A stretch of DNA of 64,000 nucleotides from Alphaproteobacteria bacterium (GTDB lineage: Bacteria; Pseudomonadota; Alphaproteobacteria; Rhodobacterales; Rhodobacteraceae): contig JAUHYC010000002.1 in NCBI GenBank assembly GCA_030426685.1, positions 124,001-188,000 of the forward strand. The letters run 5' to 3'. The notes beneath the pieces are model-generated. The model had not been told where the DNA came from, did not search any database, and was given only the letters and a program-made list of their open reading frames with translations. Positions 27,361 to 36,955 of this stretch are shown piece after piece. How positions within the stretch are numbered: the stretch's first letter is position 1; each line of letters starts with the position of its first letter. The translations under genes and the position numbers were made by a program.

Positions 27361-28179
27361 TTACCCGCCGGGCAGGCCCTCATACCAGTCAGCCATCATG
27401 TCAGCCCAGCCATTCGGCACCGAATGCCCACCGGGGAACAACGCGAACTCCAGCGCGCTGCCTTCGGCACAGCGGTTCCATTTGCGGCGCATGAACTGGC
27501 CTGTGGTGCCAAAGCCACCGGGCTTGGTATCGGCGCATTCATTGGCAACCCGCCAGATTTCCAGCCCGGCAAAGATATCGCCCTGATGAAACCGGCCACC
27601 GCCCAGAATACGCCCCTCTAACGGGACAACATTGTCGGTCCAGCCATGGGTATGAAACAGGCGCACGGGCCCTTCGCAGGCTATGGGGTGCGGTCGCCAG
27701 AACCCGCCCGAGACCGGCGCATATGCCGAAAATGTATCCGGCGCGGCGCAGGCGAGGTAGTAAACCATGAAGGCCCCTGCCGAAAAGCCACTCAACACCA
27801 CGCGATCAGGGTCAACACCAAAGCGATCTGCGGCGTCGTGGACGACCTCGGACAGAAATGCGGGCTCATTGCGGCCCTCCCAACCGGGAAAGAAGTTCCA
27901 ACTTTTGCGCCCATTCCGCTCGGCACCTTCCGGGGCCATTACCGCATAGCCCCGCGCCAGCAGCGGCTCGACCATTGACCGGTTCTTCAACGTGCCGCTA
28001 CCACTGCCGCCATAACCATGCAGGAACACAACAAGCGGCGGATTTTCCGCCTCGGGCAACTCGATCTGATAATACCCCGATTCCGATTGGCACATCCCGT
28101 CTTGATCGCCGCAGGCTGCGAATCCGGCCTGCGCAGCAAACATCAGGCAAATGGCCAACCAGAGCTTCATAAGCATCAT
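27361..28179 (-). CDS. Exported alpha/beta-hydrolase, polyhydroxybutyrate depolymerase-like esterase
   Basis: The 272-residue protein has a signal peptide (LWLAICLMFAAQAGFAA). Its alpha/beta-hydrolase fold has the oxyanion segment VVFLHGYGGSGSG, the nucleophile elbow GFSAG and the C-terminal histidine in FPGGHSVPNGW. It resembles LpqC/PHB depolymerase family esterases. The natural ester is unknown, and the export suggests an extracellular or periplasmic substrate. Three ATG codons (28179, 28176, 28170) are possible; the first forms an ATGA overlap with the upstream rhodanese gene. Confidence 0.85.
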   Translation of the reverse strand: MMLMKLWLAICLMFAAQAGFAACGDQDGMCQSESGYYQIELPEAENPPLVVFLHGYGGSGSGTLKNRSMVEPLLARGYAVMAPEGAERNGRKSWNFFPGWEGRNEPAFLSEVVHDAADRFGVDPDRVVLSGFSAGAFMVYYLACAAPDTFSAYAPVSGGFWRPHPIACEGPVRLFHTHGWTDNVVPLEGRILGGGRFHQGDIFAGLEIWRVANECADTKPGGFGTTGQFMRRKWNRCAEGSALEFALFPGGHSVPNGWADMMADWYEGLPGG

Positions 28180-28646
28180 GCCCCCTCTTCATAATCCGTA
28201 ACCGGCAGCCCGGCGCGCACCCAGCCCGGCCCGGCAGCGGAACCCAGCATGCCTTCGGGCACATCGATGATATTGGTGAACCCAGCCTGTGTCAGGTGAT
28301 TGCTCAACCGCGCGGACCGCACCCCGCGCGCGCAAATCAGGGCAACCGGCGCTGCGCGATTTCCCTCCGTCAATAGCTCCAGCGCCTGCACAAAATCCTC
28401 GCGGCGCATATCGATCGGATGCGCGCCCTCGCCGATACCGGTCGCTCGCCATTCGCGCGGTGTACGGATATCGATCAGAAATATGGCTCCCTGTTGCGCT
28501 TGCATATGGGCGGTGGCGACGGCAATCTGCTCACCCGCATAATCCTGCGGGATTAACCGATATTCCCGGATGGCGAGCCCTCCGGCTATGGCGGTCCCAG
28601 CCCCCAGCAAAACCCACCGGCGGGTTCTGTTCGATTTCTCTGCCAC
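28176..28646 (-). CDS. Membrane-anchored rhodanese-like protein
   Basis: The 156-residue protein has one N-terminal hydrophobic anchor (WVLLGAGTAIAGGLAI) and a rhodanese domain. IFLIDIRTPREWRATG is followed by the active-site loop LICARGVRSARLSNHL with its catalytic cysteine. It should face the periplasm and may transfer sulfane sulfur or bind thiols. GTG at 28646 was chosen because GGGAGG lies six bases upstream; the alternative GTG at 28667 has no such site. It is coupled to the following esterase. Confidence 0.85.
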   Translation of the reverse strand: MAEKSNRTRRWVLLGAGTAIAGGLAIREYRLIPQDYAGEQIAVATAHMQAQQGAIFLIDIRTPREWRATGIGEGAHPIDMRREDFVQALELLTEGNRAAPVALICARGVRSARLSNHLTQAGFTNIIDVPEGMLGSAAGPGWVRAGLPVTDYEEGA

Positions 28647-28857
28647 GCTGAGCCTCCCGATCTCCACTCAACTCATATCATACCCCGAAATCCATTTCGC
28701 GGCCCTGTAGATAGCCAATGTTCAAGATCGCGTCATTTATCCTGCAAGTTGATTGTATGTGCGACCACCCGCGAAAATTGCCCCAATCGCTGGACAGTCA
28801 GGTTTTTTTCCTTACAAAATCAGGACCAACTTGACCGCACAGAACGGAGTATCGCAC

Positions 28858-31731
28858 TTGTCCCTATTCCTTATCGCGGCCCTTCCCTTCCTCGGAGCTG
28901 TGTTTCCAGCCCTCCTGATCCGGGCAGGACGAAACGCTGCAGCCTCGTCGGCCGGGTTGACCACGTTCCTGGCTCTCATGGGATTGCTGATACACATCCC
29001 AAGCGTGATGCGCGGAGAGGTGGTGACAGCGCGGTTCAACTGGATACCTGGGTTGGGACTGAACGCGAATTTTATGCTCGACGGGCTGGGGTTTCTGTTT
29101 GCGCTTCTGATACTGGGGATCGGTCTGCTGATCATCCTCTATGCACGGTTCTACCTGTCCCGCGAGGATCCAATGGGGCAGTTCTATACCTACCTGCTGC
29201 TGTTTCAAGGTGCGATGGTGGGGATTGTCCTATCCGACAATATCTTGCTTCTGCTTATATTCTGGGAACTTACATCCCTTAGCTCATTCCTTCTGATCGG
29301 CTATTGGAAACACCTGCCAGAGGGACGGCAAGGCGCACGCATGGCGCTGGCGGTGACCGGATCAGGAGGGCTGGCGATGATTGCCGGCATGCTGATCCTG
29401 GGTAATATCGTGGGGTCATATGACCTGAGTACGATCCTTCAGAACAAAGAGCTGATTCAGGCCTCACCCTACTATCTACCGGCTTTGATCCTGATCCTGT
29501 TGGGCTGTTTCACCAAATCGGCGCAATTCCCGTTCCATTTCTGGCTGCCGCACGCAATGGCCGCCCCAACGCCGGTCTCGGCCTATCTGCATTCGGCAAC
29601 GATGGTGAAGGCCGGTCTGTTCCTGATGGCGCGGATGTGGCCGGTCCTGGCCGGAACCGACGCCTGGTTCTACATCGTCGCCACGACCGGATTGGTGACC
29701 ATGCTGATCGGCGCAGTGATCGCCCTGTTCAAAGACGACCTGAAGGCGCTGCTGGCGTTTTCGACCGTCTCGCATCTGGGGCTGGTCACCATGCTGCTGG
29801 GCTTTGGCACAAAGATTGCGGCCGTTGCCGCCATCTTTCACATCATCAACCACGCCACATTCAAAGCGGCATTGTTCATGACCGCGGGGATTGTCGATCA
29901 CGAGACCGGAACGCGTGATGTCAAACGGCTGGGCGGATTGCGGCACCTGATGCCGATCACCTTTACAATCGGCACGATCGCCGCGTTGTCCATGGCAGGC
30001 CTGCCGCCGTTGAACGGATTCCTGTCAAAAGAGATGATGCTGGAGGAAACGGTCCACACCACCTGGTTGCACTCGCACTATCTGGTGCCCGGGCTGGCCC
30101 TATTGGCTGCGCTTTTCTCGGCGGCCTATTCCTTTCGCTTCGTTGCGCATGTCTTTCTGGGGCCCGAGCGGGAAGACTATCCCGCGCATCCCCACGACCC
30201 GCCTGTTGGACTGTGGTTGGCCCCGGCGTTCCTTGTGGTGCTTGTCGTCCTGATCGGCCTCTATTCTGCGGCCATTGTCGGCCCGCTGGTTGCAGTTGTT
30301 TCAAGCGCTGTAATCGGGGGTGAAAAGCTGCCGTATTACTCGCTGAAACTGTGGCATGGATTTACACCCGCGCTTTATATGTCGGTTGTGGCAACACTGG
30401 GCGGTCTGTTTCTACTGTCGCTGCACAAGCGGGGCGAGCAGATCTGGAACGCCTTGCCCCGCCCCGAAGCTAAGATCATATTTGAGGCCGTAATCCGCGC
30501 GTTGACCCTGGCCAGCCGCTGGATCACCGACGAGCTGCATAATGGCGTGATCAGCCGTTATGCCATCATTCTGATCACATTCACCGTCGGACTTGGATAC
30601 TACGCCTATTCGACTGGCACGATCGGTGTGGTGACGCGGGTACCCCTACCCGCGCAGATCATTCCAATCATCGGTTGGATATGTCTGGTCGTAGCCACAC
30701 TCGCGATCATGTGGTTCCACCGAAATCGCCTGCTCTCGCTGGTTCTGATCGGCGTTGTCGGTCTGATCGTTTCCATGGCGTTCAACTATCTCTCGGCCCC
30801 TGATCTGGCGCTGACGCAGATCTCGGTCGAGGTCGTGACCATGATTCTGCTGCTTCTGTCGCTGAACTTCCTGCCGACCGAGACGCCCTGGGATAGCAGC
30901 GCGGCGCGCCGGTGGCGGGATGCCGCGATTTCGGTTGTGGCCGGGATTGGCTCGGGCGCCCTGATCTATGCGCTGATGCTGCGGGATTTTGCATTCCCGA
31001 CCATCTCGGAATTCCATCTGGCAAACTCTTACAAGGGTGGCGGTGGCACCAATGTGGTCAACGTGATCCTCGTCGACTTCCGGGGTTTTGATACTTTTGG
31101 CGAGATCATTGTTCTGGGGATCGCCGCACTCATCATCTTTGCCCTTACCGAGGCGGTTCTGAGCACCAGCGTGCGTGGTTATCTGCTGAACCGCAAACCG
31201 CACTGGCCGCAATCAGGCGACTCGCACCCGCTGATGATGGTTGTTGCCACGCGGGTGATGATGCCGATCGCGCTTATGGTCGGGGCCTACATCTTTTTCC
31301 GTGGGCACAACCAGCCCGGAGGTGGTTTCATCGCCGGTCTAATCGTCGCCATCGCCTATCTGATGCAATACATGGCGAGCGGATACACCTGGGCCATCGA
31401 ACGGCAGCGTTTCTATTATCACGGCACTATCGGCTGGGGCGTGTTGATCGCCGCGGCTACCGGGCTGGGCGCGTGGTTCAATGACCGTCCGTTCCTGACC
31501 AGCGATTTCGGCTATATCCATTGGCCACCGCTGGAAGAGTTCGAATGGGCTACCGCGATCCTGTTCGACACCGGCGTATTCCTGGCCGTTCTGGGCGCGG
31601 TGATGCTGGCGCTCGACAGCTTGTCTCGGCTCGCCTGGCAGCCGGGCATGGCGCAGGAATTCCCGATGGATATCAACCCGCTGCGAGACGACCCTCGTGA
31701 AGAAGACGTACAAGAGAAGGAGCAGGCCTGA
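28858..31731 (+). CDS. mrpA: Mrp/Mnh cation:proton antiporter, fused subunits A and B
   Basis: The 957-residue protein has about 20 or more membrane spans. The N-terminal part is the NuoL-like MrpA (LLLIFWELTSLSSFLLIGYW, the lysine-containing GCFTKSAQFPFHFWLPHAM, and DDLKALLAFSTVSHLGLVTM). A DUF4040-type region follows (SAPDLALTQISVEVVT). The C-terminus is an MrpB domain (LMVGAYIFFRGHNQPGGGF), so A and B are fused as in rhizobial PhaAB. It exchanges Na+ or K+ for H+. The TTG at 28858 has GGAG eight bases upstream and gives the family N-terminus SLFLIAALPFLG; longer frames exist from 28753. It overlaps mrpC by one base. Confidence 0.93.
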   Translation: MSLFLIAALPFLGAVFPALLIRAGRNAAASSAGLTTFLALMGLLIHIPSVMRGEVVTARFNWIPGLGLNANFMLDGLGFLFALLILGIGLLIILYARFYLSREDPMGQFYTYLLLFQGAMVGIVLSDNILLLLIFWELTSLSSFLLIGYWKHLPEGRQGARMALAVTGSGGLAMIAGMLILGNIVGSYDLSTILQNKELIQASPYYLPALILILLGCFTKSAQFPFHFWLPHAMAAPTPVSAYLHSATMVKAGLFLMARMWPVLAGTDAWFYIVATTGLVTMLIGAVIALFKDDLKALLAFSTVSHLGLVTMLLGFGTKIAAVAAIFHIINHATFKAALFMTAGIVDHETGTRDVKRLGGLRHLMPITFTIGTIAALSMAGLPPLNGFLSKEMMLEETVHTTWLHSHYLVPGLALLAALFSAAYSFRFVAHVFLGPEREDYPAHPHDPPVGLWLAPAFLVVLVVLIGLYSAAIVGPLVAVVSSAVIGGEKLPYYSLKLWHGFTPALYMSVVATLGGLFLLSLHKRGEQIWNALPRPEAKIIFEAVIRALTLASRWITDELHNGVISRYAIILITFTVGLGYYAYSTGTIGVVTRVPLPAQIIPIIGWICLVVATLAIMWFHRNRLLSLVLIGVVGLIVSMAFNYLSAPDLALTQISVEVVTMILLLLSLNFLPTETPWDSSAARRWRDAAISVVAGIGSGALIYALMLRDFAFPTISEFHLANSYKGGGGTNVVNVILVDFRGFDTFGEIIVLGIAALIIFALTEAVLSTSVRGYLLNRKPHWPQSGDSHPLMMVVATRVMMPIALMVGAYIFFRGHNQPGGGFIAGLIVAIAYLMQYMASGYTWAIERQRFYYHGTIGWGVLIAAATGLGAWFNDRPFLTSDFGYIHWPPLEEFEWATAILFDTGVFLAVLGAVMLALDSLSRLAWQPGMAQEFPMDINPLRDDPREEDVQEKEQA

Positions 31732-32090
31732 TGGAAGCACTCGTTGCCTCAGCCGTTGGTGTCATGACCGCAGCCGGAATCTTTCTGATCCTGCGCCGCC
31801 GGACATTCCCTGTCATACTTGGCCTCTCGCTGCTGACCTATGCAGTGAACGTATTTCTGTTTGCTACGGGTCGGTTGGCGTTGAATGCGCCTGCCGTTCT
31901 CAACAAGTACAAAGATGTACCCTATACCGACCCGCTCCCGCAGGCGCTGGTGCTTACGGCGATCGTGATCTCGTTCGGGATGACCGCCGTGATCGTGATG
32001 ATCGCACTCAGCGCCTATCTGTCCTCGAAGAATGATCACATCGACATGACCGCGCGGGACAGCGTGGATGCGCCGGGAGAAGACGCATGA
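31731..32090 (+). CDS. mrpC: Mrp/Mnh antiporter subunit C
   Basis: The 119-residue NuoK-like membrane protein has three spans (EALVASAVGVMTAAGIFLIL; VILGLSLLTYAVNVFLFATG; LPQALVLTAIVISFGMTAVI). The ALVLTAIVISFG segment is the family signature. It overlaps mrpA by one base and mrpD by 4 bp, as in other mrp operons. Confidence 0.95.
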   Translation: MEALVASAVGVMTAAGIFLILRRRTFPVILGLSLLTYAVNVFLFATGRLALNAPAVLNKYKDVPYTDPLPQALVLTAIVISFGMTAVIVMIALSAYLSSKNDHIDMTARDSVDAPGEDA

Positions 32091-33637
32091 ACCACTGGAT
32101 CGTTGCGCCAATCGTTCTTCCCGCGATCCTGGCCCCGTTCATCATCATGGTGCTGCGCTATCATTTAGACCTGCAGCGGATCTTTTCCGTTGCAGGAGTC
32201 GTCGCGTTGCTGGGCATTGCCCTGACCATTACCGCGCAAGCTACGACAGGCGACATTCAGGTCTATGAACTGGGCAACTGGCCTGCCCCCTTTGGCATCG
32301 TGCTGGTCCTTGATCGGATGTCGGCGATGATGGTGCTGCTGACAGCACTGCTGGCGTTGCCCATCGTACTATATGCCATCGGTTCTGGCTGGGATGACAG
32401 GGGCAAACATTTCCACGCCCTGTTCCATTTCCAGCTCATGGGTGTCTGCGGAGCCTTCCTGACCGGCGATGCCTTCAACCTGTTCGTTTTCTTCGAAGTC
32501 CTGTTGATCGCCTCTTACGGCCTGATGACCCATGGCGGCGGTGCTGTTCGGCTGAAAGCCGGGGTGCAATACGTGGTCTACAATCTGCTGGGATCGACCC
32601 TTTTTCTGTTTGCACTCGGGACGATCTATTCCGTGACCGGCACGCTGAACATGGCCGATCTGGCGATGCGCGTGGCCGAGATTCCACCCGAAGATACCGC
32701 CTTGCTGCGGGTCGGAGCCGTTCTGCTGTTGCTGGTCTTCTGTATCAAGGCCGCCGTCTTGCCTCTGCATTTCTGGCTACCCGCGAGCTATGCCAATGCG
32801 CCGCTGCCGGTGGCTGCGCTGTTTGCGATCATGACCAAAGTTGGGGCTTATTCGATCCTGCGCGTCTATACACTGGTCTTCGGACCGGATGTCGCCGTGA
32901 CCGAGGGTCTGATTGGGGCCTGGTTGCAACCTGCAGCACTGATGACACTTGCGGTCGGCACCATCGGCATCCTTGGCTCACAACACATCGCACGCATGGT
33001 CGCCTTTTGCGCCATAGCATCGATGGGGACACTGCTGATTGCCATCTCACTGTTCAGCGAGGTCGCGACAGCTGCAGCGCTCTATTACATATTCCACTCG
33101 ACCCTTGCGACAGCGCTGCTGTTCCTTGTGGCCGATTTGGTGATGGAACGGCGCGGTGGGGCAATCACTCCTGCGATGCCAATGCCGCAAACCGGGCTCA
33201 TCGCGTCCCTGTTCTTTGTGGGCGCGATTGCGATGGCGGGGATGCCTCCACTGTCGGGTTTTGTCGGGAAACTTCTGGTGCTGGACGCCTCGCGTGGCGC
33301 ACCGGATGCTGACGCCGTCTGGGCGGTTATCCTGATCGGATCATTCGTCACCATCGTTGGTCTGGCCCGCGCCGGTTCTTTGATTTTCTGGAAAAGCTAT
33401 GATGCTGAGGTTGCGCCCCCATCGACGACGGAGGACGATGAAACAATCGACGCCATTGCGGCGGCACCCGAGCCGCATCCGGGCCTCGCGTTCACCTCGG
33501 TCTTTGGCGCTGTTCTCGGTCTGGTTCTGCTGACGCTGTTCGCAGGCCCGGCTCTGGAATACACCAGTAAGACCGCGGTACAGTTGTTTACTCCCGAAGA
33601 CTACATCACTGCTGTGCTGAGAGGGGAAGAACAATGA
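32087..33637 (+). CDS. mrpD: Mrp/Mnh antiporter subunit D
   Basis: The 516-residue protein is the NuoM/N-like ion-translocating subunit with about 14 spans. It has NLFVFFEVLLIASYGLM (with the conserved Glu), FCIKAAVLPLHFWLPASY, KVGAYSILRVYTL and HIARMVAFCAIASMGTLLIA. A hydrophilic acidic insert near residue 445 (STTEDDETIDAIAAAPE) is a lineage-specific extra. It overlaps mrpC and mrpE by 4 bp each. Confidence 0.95.
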   Translation: MNHWIVAPIVLPAILAPFIIMVLRYHLDLQRIFSVAGVVALLGIALTITAQATTGDIQVYELGNWPAPFGIVLVLDRMSAMMVLLTALLALPIVLYAIGSGWDDRGKHFHALFHFQLMGVCGAFLTGDAFNLFVFFEVLLIASYGLMTHGGGAVRLKAGVQYVVYNLLGSTLFLFALGTIYSVTGTLNMADLAMRVAEIPPEDTALLRVGAVLLLLVFCIKAAVLPLHFWLPASYANAPLPVAALFAIMTKVGAYSILRVYTLVFGPDVAVTEGLIGAWLQPAALMTLAVGTIGILGSQHIARMVAFCAIASMGTLLIAISLFSEVATAAALYYIFHSTLATALLFLVADLVMERRGGAITPAMPMPQTGLIASLFFVGAIAMAGMPPLSGFVGKLLVLDASRGAPDADAVWAVILIGSFVTIVGLARAGSLIFWKSYDAEVAPPSTTEDDETIDAIAAAPEPHPGLAFTSVFGAVLGLVLLTLFAGPALEYTSKTAVQLFTPEDYITAVLRGEEQ

Positions 33638-34131
33638 AGCTATTGCATAGGATATTCCCGCACCCGCATCTGACCATTCTGCTGACGCTGGTCTGGATAT
33701 TGCTGGCGAATGCGCCCTCGCTGAATTCGCTGGTCTTTGGTCTGCTGCTGGGGATCATCATCCCCTTTGTCACTCAGCCTTATTGGCCCGACCGCCCCAT
33801 TTTGCGCAATTGGCCGATGGTTGTGGAATACATGCTGGTTGTCCTGTGGGACATTGTCATGGCGAATATCGCGGTCGCCCGCATAATCTTGTTCAAACGC
33901 GATGCAGACCGTCAGCCCAACTGGGTCTGTATACCGCTGGAACTGCGCACGCCCGAGGCGATCACGGTGCTGGCCGGGACCATCACGATGACGCCGGGCA
34001 CGGTCAGTTGCGATCTGTCTGCGCAGGGGCACAACCTGCTGGTCCACTGTCTGGACGCCCCAAACCCCGACCAGGTGCGCGATCAGATCAAAAGCCGCTA
34101 TGAGCGCCGCCTCAAGGAGATATTCGAATGA
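33634..34131 (+). CDS. mrpE: Mrp/Mnh antiporter subunit E
   Basis: The 165-residue protein has N-terminal membrane spans and a cytoplasmic C-terminal domain with the family motif AITVLAGTITMTPGTVSCDL followed by LLVHCLDA. MrpE is needed for full antiporter activity and assembly rather than core transport. It overlaps mrpD and mrpF by 4 bp each. Confidence 0.95.
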   Translation: MKLLHRIFPHPHLTILLTLVWILLANAPSLNSLVFGLLLGIIIPFVTQPYWPDRPILRNWPMVVEYMLVVLWDIVMANIAVARIILFKRDADRQPNWVCIPLELRTPEAITVLAGTITMTPGTVSCDLSAQGHNLLVHCLDAPNPDQVRDQIKSRYERRLKEIFE

Positions 34132-34397
34132 TCGACTATGCAATTTACTTTGCTTTTGCCTGTTTCGGCGCGGCGATCATGATGTGCCTGTGGCGGATCA
34201 TCACCGCGGACGGCGTTGGAACCCGCGTTCTCGCACTGGATACCATGGTCATCAACACGATCGCGTTGTTGATCCTGTATGGCCTTGCCCTTGGGACCGA
34301 GATATTTTTCGAGGCTGCAATGATTATTGCCATGCTCGGGTTCGTCTCAACCGTCGCCTATGCGCGCTTCATGCTGCGCGGCAACATCATCGAGTGA
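34128..34397 (+). CDS. mrpF: Mrp/Mnh antiporter subunit F
   Basis: The 89-residue protein has three membrane helices and the family segment RVLALDTMVINTIALLILYG followed by FEAAMIIAMLGFVSTVAYAR. It overlaps mrpE by 4 bp and lies 7 bp before mrpG. Confidence 0.94.
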   Translation: MIDYAIYFAFACFGAAIMMCLWRIITADGVGTRVLALDTMVINTIALLILYGLALGTEIFFEAAMIIAMLGFVSTVAYARFMLRGNIIE

Positions 34398-34404
34398 GGG
34401 CGGC

Positions 34405-34791
34405 ATGACTTTCCTGTTCGAACTGCTGATTGCCTTCTTCCTGATCGTCTCAGGCATTTTCGGTTTTGTGGGGTCCTTCGGCATGATCAAGCTCAAGGAT
34501 CCGATGTCCCGCCTGCACGCACCGACCAAAGCCACAACCCTGGGCGTCGGTGGTGTCTTGTTGGCCTCCATCTGCCATTCGGTTCTGCTTGAGGGCAAAC
34601 TCTCTCTTCACGAGTTGCTGATCACGCTGTTTCTGTTCCTGACTGCACCGATCACGGCCCTGTTCATTGCCAAATGGCACATACATCGCCATGAACAGCC
34701 GCAAGATTTGCCGGATGCAGGTGAGGATGAGATTTGGGCCACTCACGCAGTCGAGCAGGTTGAAGACGTCCCGGACCACAGCGCGAACTGA
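34405..34791 (+). CDS. mrpG: Mrp/Mnh antiporter subunit G
   Basis: The 128-residue protein has three membrane spans and the signature MIKLKDPMSRLHAPTKATTL. A hydrophilic acidic tail with histidines follows the last span. GAGG precedes the ATG at 34405; the longer frame from 34327 lies within mrpF. It closes the antiporter set. The next gene begins 4 bp after the stop, so the selD fusion may be read from the same transcript. Confidence 0.94.
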   Translation: MTFLFELLIAFFLIVSGIFGFVGSFGMIKLKDPMSRLHAPTKATTLGVGGVLLASICHSVLLEGKLSLHELLITLFLFLTAPITALFIAKWHIHRHEQPQDLPDAGEDEIWATHAVEQVEDVPDHSAN

Positions 34792-34795
34792 GCCT

Positions 34796-36955
34796 ATGCA
34801 CACACATCCGTTGCCCCTGACCCGCGATCTGGTTCTGATTGGCGGCGGCCACACTCATGCACTGCTATTGCGAAAATGGGGCATGAACCCGCTGCCGGGT
34901 ACGCGGGTCACGGTGATCAATCCGGGGCCAACCGCGCCCTATTCAGGGATGTTGCCGGGATTTGTAGCCGGTCATTACGAGCGATGGGAGCTTGATATTG
35001 ATCTGGTCAGACTCGCCCGTTTTGCCGGTGCGCGAGTGATTCTGGGCGCGGTCGAGGCGATCGATCCCGACGGGCGACAAATTATTGTTCCGGGTCGCCC
35101 GCCTGTGGCGTTTGACGTCGCCTCGGTCAATGTCGGCATCACCTCCGATATGCCCGACCTGCCCGGATTTTCCGAATACGCGGTTCCCGCCAAACCTCTG
35201 GGCCCTTTTGCCGCACAATGGGCCGAGTACCTCACGGGAACTGGCCCAGCCTCAGTCGCGGTGATCGGCGGAGGGGTTGCCGGCGCTGAATTAGTAATGG
35301 CGATGGCCCATGCATTGCGCAACAAAGGACGCAATGCTCAGGTCACGCTGATCGACAGCGCCACCGCCCTGGCCGCAACAGTGCCGAAGGCCGCAGCGAC
35401 GATCCGACAGGCGATGAACGGCCTCGGGATAGAACTTCTGGAACACGGTGCGATCAAACAGATTTCAGCGGGTCAGATCGAGTTGGCCAACGGTCGGCAG
35501 ATTGACGCAGACTTCATCACCGGAGCCGCGGGCGCTCGCCCGTATGATTGGATCGCGGACAGTCACCTGGACCTTCACCAAGGATACATCCGCGTGAATG
35601 GCTTTCTTCAGTCCAGCGCTCCAGAGATTTTTGCCGTCGGAGATTGCGCACATTTGTCTGAAGACCCTCGCCCCAAGGCCGGTGTCTACGCGGTGCGGGA
35701 AGCTCCGGTGCTGTTCGACAATCTGCGGGCAGCCTTGGGTGCAGGCCGGATGCGTCGATACAAGCCGCAAAAGGACTATCTGAAACTGATCTCGCTGGGT
35801 GGAAAGTCTGCACTTGCCGAGCGGTTTGGCACGTCGTTCAGCGGCCCCTCGATGTGGTTATGGAAGAACCACATCGATCAGAAATTCATGAACCGTTTCC
35901 GCGACCTGCCACAGATGCAGATACCTGCCCTACCACGGCTGCACACTGCGGGGATGCGGGAAGCGGTCGGGGAAAAGCCCATGTGCGGAGGATGTGGGGC
36001 GAAGGTGGGGCGTGGTGCATTGCAAACCGCATTGCGGGACCAGCCACTTCCGGATCGATCAGACATTACTCCGCTGCCTGGCGACGATGCGGCGCTTCTG
36101 ACAACTGGCGGAGCACGGCAGGTGCTCACTTCGGACCATTTGCGCAGCTTCACCAACGACCCTGTGCTGATGACACGTATCGCTGCCGTTCATGCCTTGG
36201 GAGACATCTGGGCGATGGGTGCGCAGCCGCAAGCCGCGACTGCAACGCTCATCCTGCCACGCATGACGGCGGAGTTGCAGCAACGAACGATGGCTGAAAT
36301 CATGGCCACCGCCAGCGAGGTCATGCGTCAAGCCCGGGCTGAGATCGTTGGCGGTCACAGTTCGATGGGTGATGAGATGACAATCGGCTTCACCCTGACC
36401 GGCCTGTGCGACGCCGACCCGATCACCCTGAGCGGGGCCCGACCCGGTGATGCGCTGATCCTGACCAAACCCTTGGGCAGCGGAGTTTTGATGGCCGCCG
36501 AAATGGCTGGTCAAGCCGAGGGCGCGTGGGTCGCCGCGGCTTATGCGCATATGACTCAGCCGCAGGGAGACGCCTCTCGCCTGTTGCACACAGCCCATGC
36601 CATGACCGATGTCACCGGCTTTGGTCTGGCTGGTCACTTGCAAGGCTTGTGCGAAGCCTCTGGTTGCGGCGCCACGCTAGATCTCGGTGCGATACCCGTT
36701 ATGCAAGGTGCGCTGGAACTGAATGAGCAAGGCGTCCGTTCGACCCTCTATCCCGACAACCGTGCGATCACGCCTGAACTGCCGGGAGGCGGCAAGGCCG
36801 ATCTGTTGTTTGACCCTCAAACCGCCGGAGGTCTGTTGGCTGCAATCCCCGCCGACCAAGCCGAGGCCCTCTGCAAAGCGCTACGCACAGCAAACTATCC
36901 CGCAGCCGTCATCGGTCGTCTGACTGAGTTGCCGGGGCTACGCCTTCACGGCTGA
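34796..36955 (+). CDS. selD: Selenophosphate synthetase fused to a flavoprotein dehydrogenase domain
   Basis: The 719-residue protein has two parts. Residues 1-385 form an NADH dehydrogenase/SQR-like flavoprotein with LVLIGGGHTHALLLRK, VAVIGGGVAGAELVMAMA and FAVGDCAHLSEDPRPKAGVY. Residues 390-719 are SelD, with the catalytic Cys400 and Lys403 in MCGGCGAKVG, PGDDAALL, the VHALGDIWAMGAQP metal/ATP region and GGHSSMGDEM. SelD makes selenophosphate from selenide and ATP; the flavin domain may supply reduced selenium, which is inference. The start has a weak ribosome-binding site but lies 4 bp after mrpG. It converges on mnmH with a 10-bp overlap. Confidence 0.93.
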   Translation: MHTHPLPLTRDLVLIGGGHTHALLLRKWGMNPLPGTRVTVINPGPTAPYSGMLPGFVAGHYERWELDIDLVRLARFAGARVILGAVEAIDPDGRQIIVPGRPPVAFDVASVNVGITSDMPDLPGFSEYAVPAKPLGPFAAQWAEYLTGTGPASVAVIGGGVAGAELVMAMAHALRNKGRNAQVTLIDSATALAATVPKAAATIRQAMNGLGIELLEHGAIKQISAGQIELANGRQIDADFITGAAGARPYDWIADSHLDLHQGYIRVNGFLQSSAPEIFAVGDCAHLSEDPRPKAGVYAVREAPVLFDNLRAALGAGRMRRYKPQKDYLKLISLGGKSALAERFGTSFSGPSMWLWKNHIDQKFMNRFRDLPQMQIPALPRLHTAGMREAVGEKPMCGGCGAKVGRGALQTALRDQPLPDRSDITPLPGDDAALLTTGGARQVLTSDHLRSFTNDPVLMTRIAAVHALGDIWAMGAQPQAATATLILPRMTAELQQRTMAEIMATASEVMRQARAEIVGGHSSMGDEMTIGFTLTGLCDADPITLSGARPGDALILTKPLGSGVLMAAEMAGQAEGAWVAAAYAHMTQPQGDASRLLHTAHAMTDVTGFGLAGHLQGLCEASGCGATLDLGAIPVMQGALELNEQGVRSTLYPDNRAITPELPGGGKADLLFDPQTAGGLLAAIPADQAEALCKALRTANYPAAVIGRLTELPGLRLHG

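Noticed and set aside
28753-28858. Longer N-terminus of the MrpA protein from an upstream start at 28753
   Set aside because: The upstream residues are hydrophilic and unlike the family start; TTG at 28858 has a ribosome-binding site and the normal membrane start.
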